Shown here: one piece after another, positions 43,370 through 64,000 of the stretch
How the letters are laid out: each line of letters starts with the position of its first letter
Numbering within the stretch: the first letter of the stretch is position 1
DNA from: Hemibagrus wyckioides
Lineage: Eukaryota; Chordata; Actinopteri; Siluriformes; Bagridae
Direction: 5' to 3'
Assembly (NCBI RefSeq): GCF_019097595.1
Contig: NC_080718.1
Location: forward strand, 25,825,657 to 25,889,656
DNA length: 64,000 nt
Made by a program: the position numbers and the translations under genes
Notes under the pieces: generated by a model
What the model was told of the DNA's origin: nothing
The model's input: the letters and a program-made list of their open reading frames with translations, nothing else
Databases searched by the model: none

Positions 43370-43447
<78 letters not shown>

Positions 43448-43467
43448 CTGCAACAACACATACAGAC

Positions 43468-43542
<75 letters not shown>

Positions 43543-43610
43543 ACAACACAGACAGACAGACATATGGGTTTTTGGATGGATGGATGGATGGATGGATGGA
43601 TGGATGGATG

Positions 43611-43682
<72 letters not shown>
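43282..43682. repeat. (GATA)n array with GCAACAACACA spacers
   Basis: (GATA)n blocks separated by GCAACAACACAGATGGACAG, GCAACAACACATACAGACAG and AACAACACAGACAGACAG, i.e. a higher-order repeat of about 100 bp. A GGAT run lies at 43577-43612. Confidence 0.95.
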
Positions 43683-43683
<1 letters not shown>

Positions 43684-44040
43684 AATAAATAAAGCTATTT
43701 CAGATAGTATGTTTATAAGCCGTTGAGGAAATAAAGATGAAAAGAAAAATAGAAAATGTGTTGAGAAAAGTTGTATATCTTGTATACAGCTAAGATACAG
43801 AAAAGATATAGACAAGATAAAGTGAGATGAGATGAGATGAGATAAGATGAGATAATCCTTTATTCGCACCACAGCAGGGAAATTTGCATAGTTACAGCAG
43901 CAAAGGGATAACAGCTAAAGAAAAAGATATCTTAAAATTACGTGAGATTTACAGAGAGACTTAAAAAGACTTAACATAAAAGATAAACAACTATATACAG
44001 TTAAAAAAAATACACAACGTATAGAACATATATAAATATA

Positions 44041-44096
<56 letters not shown>

Positions 44097-45300
44097 CAAT
44101 ATACTATCTGTTATAAAAATATAAAAGAATATATTTAGAAGACATTATTATTATTATTAATTATTATTATTATTATAGACTTATCATAAAAGATAACCAA
44201 ATATACAGTAAAAAATATACAATGTATAGAACATACATAAATATAAAATAATAATTATAACAATAATAACAATTTACTAGCTGTAATAAAAATCTAAAAG
44301 TTAAAAAATATATACACAGAAGACAATATTATTAATATTAATATTAATGATAATAAGAAGAAACTGTAATCTGATAATAAAAATAGAGAAACTATCAAGC
44401 TATATTCTTGAATTATTGCACAATTCCCATGTCATATAGGAGAACTGCCGAAAATGTATTGTCCAGTTTGTGGTGGTGGTGGAGGTGGAGGTGATGGTGG
44501 AGGTGGTGGTATATACAGATAGTACACATACTCTATTTAGAATGATAAACTAGGGCACTCCACGAATTTACAATTATATACAATAATAATTCTATAATTC
44601 TATAGAGATAATATAACAGAATGTACGGGGTGGAGCAGAACTGCAAGGTGATTACAGGAAGTGAGAGAGTAAAGTATTAGTGAGACATCGGTGATAAAGG
44701 GTTTCACAGAGAGAAGAACCATTCATGATTCCAAAACCGTATGTTCCTGCTGCTACTGGGAATAGAGAGCTCTAGAGAATGTGAGAGGACAGAGCACAGT
44801 TGAAGCTTTTGTGAAAAATCAATTAAATCTTTAAAAAATCAGACAAGCAGAGAATTCAGACAAAAGCTCGGGGTAGTGATTTTTCTTTCCTCCTTCCGGT
44901 TCTTTTCTCTGAGGTGGCCAGCTTAAATAACTCTCCTAGATAAAAATGTTGGTGTGTAAAGGGTATGAGAGTTTAAACCCGTGTGTGTGTGTGTGTGTGT
45001 GTGTGTGTTCTTGGCTACTCTGTTCCCACCATCACGCACCTTTAATCTCCTCCGACACTGAAAAAAAAAGGCAAGAACAGAACAGTTCATTACTCTCAGT
45101 GAATGAACATGATAGTATGACCAGCTTTGATTTTTTTTTCTCATATTAACTTCAAGAGAGAGTTAAAAAGAGAGGCTGATGTGGGAACAAATGATATTAA
45201 TTAATATAGAAATAAAACTTCATGTCAGGCTACAATTCATCATACAATCGTTGATTAATTTCTTAGAACAGCACATTACTGCATGGTTTATTCCTCACAC
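43683..45300. other. Intergenic AT-rich; (AAT)n, (GGT)n, no gene seen
   Basis: (AAT)n at 44041-44094. Two related AT-rich blocks near 43975-44110 and 44175-44300 repeat TAAAAGATAA.CAA.TATACAG and AACATA.ATAAATATAAA. A GGTGGTGGTGGAGGTGGAGG stretch lies at about 44472. (GT)n at 44981-45008. No exons recognised. Confidence 0.6.
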
Positions 45301-45851
45301 ACACCAACCAGGCATAACATTATGACCATCTGCCTAATATTGTCTTGTCCCACTTTTGCTGCCAGAACAGCCTTGACCCGTCCTGCACTGTGTATTCTCA
45401 CACCTTTCTATCAGAACCAGCATTACCTTCTTCAGCAGTTTGAGCAACAGTAGCTCGTCTGTTGGATCGGATCACACGGGCCAGCCTTCACTCCCCACGT
45501 GCATCAATGAGCCTTGACCACCCATGACCCTGTCACCAGTTCACCACTGTTCCTTCCTTGGACCACTTTTGATAGATACTGACCACTGCAGACCGGGAAC
45601 ACCCCACAAGAGCTGCAGTTTTGGAGATGATCTGATCCAGTGGTCTAGCCATCACAATTTGGTCCTTCGTCAAACTCGCTCAAATCCTTACGCTTGTCCA
45701 TTTTTCCTGCTTCTAACACGTCAACTTTGAGGACAAAATGTTGACTTGCTGCCTAATATATCCCACCCACTAACAGGTGCCATGATGAGGAGATCATCAG
45801 TCTTATTCACCTCACCTCTCAGTGTTCATAATGTTATGCCTGATCGGTGTA
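45301..45851 (-). mobile_element. Tc1 deletion derivative with both ends
   Basis: About 550 bp, with the same structure as 32491-33045: inverted ends, N-terminal transposase region on the minus strand and the same internal deletion junction (GACCCGTCCTGCACTGTGTA on the + strand). The reading frame is broken after [13 protein letters not shown]. Confidence 0.9.
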
Positions 45852-45976
45852 GAATCGCTGTAGCATTGTCCTGTAGATGAAATACTGTGAAATTCGACTA
45901 GTATATAATTGAGAGAATATAATATACGAAGGAGACGCATCTGTGTAATATAACCTTTCTATTACTCTCTCTCACA

Positions 45977-46011
<35 letters not shown>

Positions 46012-46905
46012 TGAGTGTGAGAGCCAGATCATTCTGGTACACTTTTTGTTTTGACCTTCCAGACACTGCTGGAAAAAGTTCAAGTTCTCTCTCTCTCACA
46101 CACACACACACACATCAGTGGGCGTCAATCAAAATCACTCAGCGTTGTTGATCTTCCGCTTTCAGTGAGAGGCTTCCATTCCTCAAGCTGAGATGTGTTC
46201 ACCAATCTCAGGTTCCAGATCATGAGGATATCCTGGGTTAACACACACACACAAAGAGCGTCATTCATCTTATCATCACAAACACACACTCGTACTCAGT
46301 GGTATATCTCTCAGCAGGACCTCCGAATATTCCACACTCCCTTTCACACACAATCCATCACCTTAATCATTACAAGAAAGCAATACAGGATTCCGAGGTC
46401 AGCCCTCCGCAGCCTCGTCCCGGTCAGGACGGGTCCAAACCGGCCAGAACCAGGTGAGGCTAAAAGTTCTCAGAGCTGCTTACAGTCCTAAAGCTACAGG
46501 AGGGGATTAATACACAGCTCAGGGAGTGTGAGGAACCGAGCGGGGGCTCCTTCACTGGATACGACTGAGCTTTGTGAGAAAAGTAGTAGAGGTCGTGTGA
46601 GAGCGCAGCACAGCATGGGACGGCTCCTGGGCGGGGAACGTGATCGTGAGGGAAAATTTCTTCTTTACTTTACAGGCTAGCTCGCTAAATCTGACTAGAA
46701 AATGCAACAATAAAATTCCCAATCAAATCTTAAAAGAATAAACAGCCAAACTCACCAAGACTGGATTCGGATGAGATTGGTTTATTGGCAGTCGAACAAG
46801 ACAGCAAACAAACCAGCTGGTACCAAGTGGCATAATCACTCAAAGTCTGGTACCAAATGGCACTCATCTCGCACCAAAGTCCCATTGGACTTCTGTGTCC
46901 TTATA
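45852..46905. other. Intergenic; CA tracts and a CpG-rich patch
   Basis: (CA)n at 45974-46010 and 46096-46112. A CpG-rich patch at about 46395-46640 (CGTCCCGGTCAGGACGGGTCC palindrome near 46416) includes CCAGAACCAG followed by GTGAGG, a donor-like site on the + strand. This could be the start of an unknown non-coding transcript. No protein recognised. Confidence 0.35.
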
Positions 46906-47455
<550 letters not shown>

Positions 47456-48293
47456 CATTTCATGCATTTTCCTCTTTTCAACCGTTGTTAGATCATTTTT
47501 TCCAGCCTGTCTCGACGTCTCACCTTTGTCCAATCACAATTCAGAGCTCACATATCCTGTGCCTTGCAATTTTTCCTTTAATTGCCTTTGCAAAGCTTCA
47601 GTTTCCTCTCCCATAGCTTGTCTTCAGTTCACTCTGAAGCTGTATGTCTCTCTGAGTCTTATGAAGCTTCATGAGTAGGCCTGCTCTAGGTTTCTTCTGG
47701 TCCTCTTCTTTAATATTCTCCAGTGATAATAGTGTTTATGAGTTTACTCTATATAGTGTGCTTATCATACTATATCCTACTCTAGCACCATGCACTGTAA
47801 AGTCTTACGTCTAAAACATTGATGGTTTCTTACCAACATCGTACCGTGATGTTTCGAAACGTTTATTCTGATTTCTATTACTTTGTCCCATGCGTGACTT
47901 TTCTATTCCTTATGGCCTCAAAATGACCCCATTGCTTCCTTACTGGTTTTAGATATTTCCCATTGCCTGTGTACTTGTTTCCGCAGTCTGTCTGGGGTTT
48001 GCTGCAGGAACGTCCTCAAAAATCCCTCGCTTCACGAGTGTGAAGGTCAGGGGTGCACAAACTTTTGACCGTAGTTAGTTGTGTATCACCAAAGACATCT
48101 GATTAAAATAAAGACATGTACAGACAAAAAATATTAGCTACCTGTGCAAGCGTGATTGAGACCATATATATATATACTGTATATAAGTCTAGTCTTTCTT
48201 TGGGAAGAGCAGTATAGGGTTCATATTTAATGAAATCTACAACAATAAAAACCACGCCCACTTTATGCCACACCCATTCTAATTGAAAACTGA

Positions 48294-48296
<3 letters not shown>
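47456..48296. other. Intergenic, nothing recognised
   Basis: Mixed sequence. A short TATATATATA near 48164. No gene or repeat family called. Confidence 0.5.
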
Positions 48297-48324
<28 letters not shown>

Positions 48325-48489
48325 AAGAGAGAGACACAGAGAGAGAGAGAGGCACAGACAGATAGACTTTATGAGAAAGAGAGAGACAAGGAGAGAGAGA
48401 AAGAGAGACAGACACAGAAACAGAAATACAGAGAGAGACACAAGGAGAGAAAGAGAGATAGACACAAAGAGAGAAAGAAAGAAAGAAAG

Positions 48490-48534
<45 letters not shown>

Positions 48535-48555
48535 AAAACAGACACAAAGAGAGAG

Positions 48556-48596
<41 letters not shown>

Positions 48597-48621
48597 AAAA
48601 CAGACACAAAGAGAAAGAGAG

Positions 48622-48660
<39 letters not shown>

Positions 48661-48693
48661 AAGCAAAACAGACACAAAGAGAAAGAGAGATAC

Positions 48694-48728
<35 letters not shown>

Positions 48729-49017
48729 GAGAGATGCAAACAGACTAAATGAGAAAGAGCAGGACAAAGAGAGAAAGAAAGAGAGACAAACAGACAGAAA
48801 TACAGAGAGAGAAAGACAGATAGACACAAGGAGAGAGAGAAATAGAGACAGAGAAAGAGAGAGAAGGAAAGAGAGAGAGAGATACACAGAGAGAGAGAGA
48901 GAGAGACAGGCACAATGAGAGACAAAGAAACAGAGATGCACATAGAGAGACACAGCGAGAGAAAGAGAGAGAGAGGCACAACGAGAGACAAAGAAACAGA
49001 GATGCACATAGAGAGAC

Positions 49018-49060
<43 letters not shown>
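48297..49060. repeat. (GA)n-rich tract, about 760 bp
   Basis: GA with CACA, AAAGCAAAACAGACACAAAG and GATACAGAGAGAG blocks repeated at 70-80-bp steps between 48530 and 48740, and a near-perfect duplication of about 68 bp at 48912-49050 (GCACAACGAGAGACAAAG). Homopurine-biased. Confidence 0.95.
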
Positions 49061-49064
<4 letters not shown>

Positions 49065-49332
49065 AGTGTTCCCTGGTTGTCAGTGTGAGGAACACTTCCT
49101 GGTGTTGGACAGACAGAACAGCAGTCAGCAGGATCTAATGAGAGACAGAGTGCAGGAGAGTGATAGAGAATAAATGAAGACTGCACACAGACACACATCA
49201 GGACGAGGCCATTACAGTTTAACACAAAAACTAAACACTCTACTAATTAACTCTATAAACTCTTTACTCACGGAGATCTGAGCACTGAGTCCAAGAACTA
49301 AACACGACTATTAACTCAAGCTGTTAAAGGAA

Positions 49333-49415
49333 ACCTCGTCACTAGCTCTGTTCTGAACCTTTATCACTCCTGCATCCACTGAGGGGTGAGAGGGGGAGAG
49401 AGGAGGAGGGAGGGG

Positions 49416-49449
<34 letters not shown>

Positions 49450-49533
49450 GACCTCGTCACTAGCTCTGTTCTGAACCTTTATCACTCCTGCATCCACTGA
49501 GGGGTGAGAGGGGGAGAGAGGAGGAGGGAGGGG

Positions 49534-49567
<34 letters not shown>

Positions 49568-49651
49568 GACCTCGTCACTAGCTCTGTTCTGAACCTTTAT
49601 CACTCCTGCATCCATTGAGGGGTGAGAGGGGGAGAGAGGAGGAGGGAGGGG

Positions 49652-49682
<31 letters not shown>

Positions 49683-49759
49683 CGTCACTAGCTCTGTTCT
49701 GAACCTTTATCACTCCTGCATCCATTGAGGGGTGAGAGGGGGAGAGAGGAGGAGGGAGG

Positions 49760-49805
<46 letters not shown>

Positions 49806-49883
49806 GACCTCGTCACTAGCTCTGTTCTGAACCTTTATCACTCCTGCATCCATTGAGGGGTGAGAGGGGGAGAGAGGAGGAGG

Positions 49884-49918
<35 letters not shown>

Positions 49919-50210
49919 CGTCACTAGCTCTGTTCTGAACCTTTATCACTCCTGCATCCATTGAGGGTTGAGAGGGGGAGAGAGAGAGAGAGAGAGGGAG
50001 AGAGGGAGAGAGAGAGAGAGAGAGGGAGAGAGAGAGACCTCGTCACTAGCTCTGTTCTGAACCTTTATCACTCCTGCATCCATTGAGGGGTGAGAGGGGG
50101 AGAGAGGGGGAGAGAGGGGGAGGGAGGGGGAGAGAGAGAGAGAGAGAGAGACCTCGTCACTAGCTCTGTTCTGAACCTTTATCACTCCTGCATCCATTGA
50201 GGGGTTAAAA
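49333..50210. repeat. Eight-copy VNTR, 108-128-bp units
   Basis: Eight units start near 49333, 49451, 49569, 49679, 49807, 49915, 50037 and 50151. Each has a fixed part (ACCTCGTCACTAGCTCTGTT, CTGAACCTTTATCACTCCTG, CATCCATTGAGGGG) and a purine part (GAGAGGGGGAGAG, GGAGGAGGG, (GA)n) whose length varies. The first two units read CATCCACTGAG and the rest CATCCATTGAG. Confidence 0.97.
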
Positions 50211-50366
50211 AACAGAGGAGCAACAGGAGCATGCTGCCAGAGGAAAATAATCAACAACTGGGATATGACAAGGAGGAACTGTTACCACTATGAGGATTCC
50301 TCTAACATCTAACATCATTTTTATTATCTATTATTTATTTACTATATTTATGAAGTCATTTTTAAC

Positions 50367-50368
<2 letters not shown>

Positions 50369-50432
<64 letters not shown>

Positions 50433-50512
50433 AAAGATAGACAGAGAGACAGACAGACAGATATATAGATAGAAAGACAGATAGACAGACAGATAAATAA
50501 GTAGATAGATAA
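50369..50512. repeat. (GATA)n and GACA array
   Basis: (GATA)n at 50369-50430, then GACAGACAGATA and variants to about 50512. A related degenerate GATA/GACA stretch follows the SINE at about 50775-50895. Confidence 0.93.
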
Positions 50513-50514
50513 AA

Positions 50515-50770
50515 AGGTGGGGCAGTGGTGGCTCAAGTTAAGGCTTTGGGTTGTTGACTGGAAGATCGGGGGTTCAAGCCCCAGCACCACCAAATTACCA
50601 CTGTTGGGCCCTTGAGCAAGGCCCTTAACCCTCTCTGTTCCAGGGGTGCTGCATCATAGCTGACACTGTGCTCCGACTGACCCCAACCTCCAAGGAGGGG
50701 ATATGCAAAGAAAAGAATTTCACTGTGCAGTAATGTATATGTGACAAATAAAGGCTTATTATAAAAGACA
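50515..50770 (+). mobile_element. tRNA-derived SINE, most complete copy
   Basis: Head GGGGCAGTGGTGGCTCAAG and TTAAGGCTTTGGGTTGTTG, box B GGGGTTCAAGCCCCAGCACC, body TGTTGGGCCCTTGAGCAAGG and TCTGTTCCAGGGGTGCTGCA, a TGACCCCAACCTCCAAGG segment, tail GAATTTCACTGTGCAGTAAT. Inserted inside a GATA/GACA array. Best reference for the family in this window. Confidence 0.9.
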
Positions 50771-51214
50771 AATAAATGGATAGACAAACAGACAGGTAGA
50801 TAGATGTTATATAAATACAGATAGATAAAAAGATAGACAGAGACAGATAGATAGATAAATAGACAGACATAGATAGAAAGACAGACAGACAGATGTTATA
50901 TAGACAGATTGTCTCATATGTTTCCGTGTACCAGACTGACCTGATATTTGACAACATTCTCCATTAAAAAGGACTCAATATTAAATTTCTATTTAATATT
51001 TAAAATCATTTTTCAGCTCAATAAAAATGTGTTGAAGCTTTCTGAAGAGCGTCGTTGACCCTCAGTGACCTACAGAAGCAGCCAGCAGATTGAGGTCACC
51101 TTATTAAGACTCCTAAGGGAAGAATAACTCAAGTCTGGGTCACAGTGTTTTTTTACATCCTACAGGAAAAAGCAGGAATCACGGGGCTTTTAACTGCAAA
51201 AATGGGTCGTCAGT

Positions 51215-51495
51215 GCTAGATCAGGCATAACATTATGACCACCTGCCTAATATTGTGTTGGTCCACGTTTTGCTGCCAAAACAGCCCTGACCCGTCCTGC
51301 ACTGTGTATTAACAGCATTAACTTCTTCAGCAATTTGAGCAACAGGAGCTCGTCTATCGGATCGGATCACACGGGTCAGCCTTCTCTCCCCACGTGCATC
51401 AATGAGCCTTGACCACCCATGACCCTGTCACCGGTTCACCACTGTTCCTTCCTTGGTCCACTTTTGATAGATACTGACCACTTCAGACCGGGAAA
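51215..51495 (-). mobile_element. Tc1 deletion derivative, truncated
   Basis: Starts at ATCAGGCATAACATTATGAC, carries the shared deletion junction (GACCCGTCCTGCACTGTGTA) and an additional small deletion next to it, and stops at CACTTCAGACCGGGA. The opposite end is lost. Confidence 0.88.
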
Positions 51496-52356
51496 AAAGC
51501 TTTTACCTTGAAGCACCTGCACACACGGGGGACTATACACAACACACAGTCATGTAGAGGTTTTTTTTGTACAAGTGTTTAATTGTATTAAGGTTCATTT
51601 GATCAACAGTACCTCATCTCACCTGCTTCTGTTGGGACAAATTCTTACGACAGTGACATTTCCGTTCAAGGCAGCTGACTCATCTTCCTTCTGCGCTCTT
51701 CTCTGCTGATTTCTGCTCGCTGATCTGAGACTAGTATTTATGATTTTATTGAAGGGGGGAATATTTCATCTTGAAATATTTGATTCTCAGTGAAGAGTGA
51801 ATGCTATCAAATTTCACCAGATTCAATGGAAGTACATCATGTAGTGAGCTGGAGTTAACACACTGTACAGGATATGATAGCATCCTGGGCTCTGGGAGAG
51901 AAGCAGTATCGTTTTGTATTATTTTTCATACATACTTGCCTGAAGGACAACCGAGAAACATGTACAATACCCCGAAAGCCAAGGTATGCGACATGTAAAG
52001 GCATATTTATCGTTATTCTTGGTATGGCTTAGATCACATCGATTAGGTTTTGCAGCAAAATAACGAGGATATTACTCGCCTGGTGTTTTAGCGAACAAAT
52101 TTTCTGCATTGTCAGCATACACTATAACAAAGAAACCGAATCTTCTGCATAGAATTGCGATTTCGCTGAAAAGAGCAGCAACATTGTCGTTCATTTTAGC
52201 TCCAATGCGCCTTTAAAATGCACTGATGCGTTAAAGTGGGAACAAAATACACACGTCAGGCACTAAACCCGCCTCTGGTGATGAAGTTGTGGCACAAACT
52301 AGTTCTTGAACGGTGCAAAACTGGCCTCAGATCAGCAAGAGCATGAAAACAGCACA
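51496..52356. other. Intergenic / ccdc6 3' flank, nothing recognised
   Basis: No exon or repeat family recognised. ORFs are short. Confidence 0.45.
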
Positions 52357-52382
52357 CACACACATATATATATATATATATG

Positions 52383-52419
<37 letters not shown>

Positions 52420-52560
52420 GCAATGCACTCGTTATGTACACATGCAAATAGGCAACAAGTGCTGTTTAAAGTCTCGTTTCTGCCCTGGCTTTACTTTCTA
52501 CACACAATTTTTTTTATTCATTTTTTTTAATACACACACACACACACACACACACACAAA
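52357..52560. repeat. (CA)n/(TA)n tracts downstream of ccdc6
   Basis: (CA)n, TATATATA and (CA)n at 52357-52416 and (CA)n at 52532-52558. A TTTATT at about 52513 (AATAAA on the minus strand) is a candidate ccdc6 poly(A) signal about 510 nt after the stop. Confidence 0.6.
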
Positions 52561-53023
52561 ACACCGTAAAAAACAACAACAAAAAAAAAAACAAAAAAGG
52601 TGGCTGCGGCTTCACCATATCAGCTGTGCTATCTATCAACTTCCTGTTTCCCTGAACATCACGTTTTCCAGACTTGTTACTTATTTAGTCGCAATATCTT
52701 TATTCTACACCAATGCAGTGTTTTTGTTCTAGCTGTAAGATTTGTGTTCTTTGCTTTGGGGGTAATTTGGGTTTTTTTTAAGCCTCATTGTTAAGAAAAC
52801 ATGGATCAGTGGAAGAAAGTAACCTTAAAAAAAAAAAAAAAAAAAAATCCGTCAATCATTCTAAATCAAAGCGGACGACACGATGGGAGAGACGTGGTCA
52901 CTGTTCTTTCAGTTCACAAAGCAAAAATCTGTCTCGCTAAAACTTCCCAGTCCAACTGCTTCTCCTTCTGTTGGGATTGTTGAGTCGCTGCGTGTTGTAG
53001 CTTAGCGCCATGTGGTGCGAGCG

Positions 53024-63344
<10,321 letters not shown>

Positions 63345-63520
63345 GACTGCACCCCGAGCACTGAGCGCACACAGCACAGCGAGAGAGCGCCAGAGAAAGG
63401 AGAGCCCCGCCTCCTGCCTCACGATTGGATTGTGTCCCCAACACCTCAATCAGGATTGGTTCACGTTTTCCCGCTTCCTGTCCCATCATTCTTCCGGTTT
63501 TGTAGCATGGGCACGTTTAG
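63345..63520 (-). promoter_or_regulatory. ccdc6: ccdc6 5' UTR and promoter
   Basis: Directly upstream of the ccdc6 ATG. On the minus strand it carries two CCAAT boxes (ATTGG on the + strand at about 63424 and 63453), an ETS-type site (CTTCCGGT near 63492) and GCGGGAAAA (E2F-like, complement of TTTTCCCGC near 63465). No TATA box. GC content drops sharply beyond 63.5 kb. Pattern typical of a housekeeping promoter. Confidence 0.6.
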
Positions 63521-63864
63521 AAATATTGGCCCCCCTTCGAAAGAATGATCGAGAATATTTGTTAAAAATGTACGAAAAAAATATTTTTTAAGGGACAAAA
63601 AAAATCAGAAAAACACTGTATGGATAAAAAATATTTTTTTCATTGTACATGAGTACAATTAAAACAATCAAGATTTTTATTTAAAAAAGTAAAAATATTG
63701 CTATTTTTATTGAAAATTACTTATTTATATTATATATTTATTTATTTATTTATTTTTATTTTACACTATTGATTAATATGATTTTAATTGTGTAAAGAGC
63801 TTAAAAATGGTATGTCCCAATGTAAGGGCATTACAAAGTCAATTTCTCTGCTTCTCTTCTTCTT

Positions 63865-63895
<31 letters not shown>

Positions 63896-64000
63896 TTATT
63901 ATGTCTATTTAAATTATTTAGTTCTACTCTGATTATTTTGTCCATAATTTCCCAATTAGGGCTGTCAAACTCGCATCTTGCTTCTCTACTACTTTCCTAG
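63521..64000. other. AT-rich flank, (CTT)n, no gene seen
   Basis: AT-rich DNA with TTTA repeats near 63735-63760 and (CTT)n at 63856-63893. No coding exon recognised. Confidence 0.6.

Overview
The window is nuclear DNA of a ray-finned fish, most likely a teleost. The evidence is four multi-exon vertebrate genes with GT-AG introns, a very high load of CA/GT, GA and GATA microsatellites, tRNA-derived SINEs with fish-type bodies, and many decayed Tc1-like transposons. The exact species cannot be told from the sequence. Three of the four genes were reconstructed with matching splice phase at every junction. The fourth (fam13c) has three junctions that I could not close.

Layout: 1-7340 is a giant, almost G-free minisatellite made of two adjoining families (29-bp and 34-bp units). 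7341-10745 is the upstream intron or 5' region of phyhipl and holds a dead full-length Tc1 element plus long GA and GT tracts. 10746-13920 (+) carries the last four exons of phyhipl. 14.3-17.9 kb is repeat-rich intergenic DNA. 17922-28947 (-) is fam13c, tail-to-tail with phyhipl. It retains an N-terminal RhoGAP domain, which human FAM13C lacks. 29.3-33.6 kb is intergenic, with a degenerate 31-bp CCAAT-bearing tandem repeat and a Tc1 deletion derivative. 33679-41234 (-) is slc16a9 (MCT9), with a non-coding first exon near 41.9 kb. 42-53 kb is intergenic with GATA arrays, two more Tc1 derivatives, a 750-bp GA tract and an eight-copy VNTR. 53024-63344 (-) is complete ccdc6 (9 exons, 457 codons), with its promoter at about 63.35-63.5 kb.

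Gene order and orientation (phyhipl +, fam13c -, slc16a9 -, ccdc6 -) match human 10q21 (PHYHIPL-FAM13C-SLC16A9-CCDC6), so this is a conserved syntenic block. The genes are not known to act in one pathway.

The most interesting structure is not a new gene. It is the way repeats have invaded the splicing landscape. Several fam13c introns begin with (AC)n and end with (GU)n, so their ends can pair in the pre-mRNA. A 126-bp inverted repeat encloses five fam13c exons. Two large fold-back structures lie in fam13c intron 1. One internal-deletion form of a Tc1 element has spread to at least five places with the same breakpoint.
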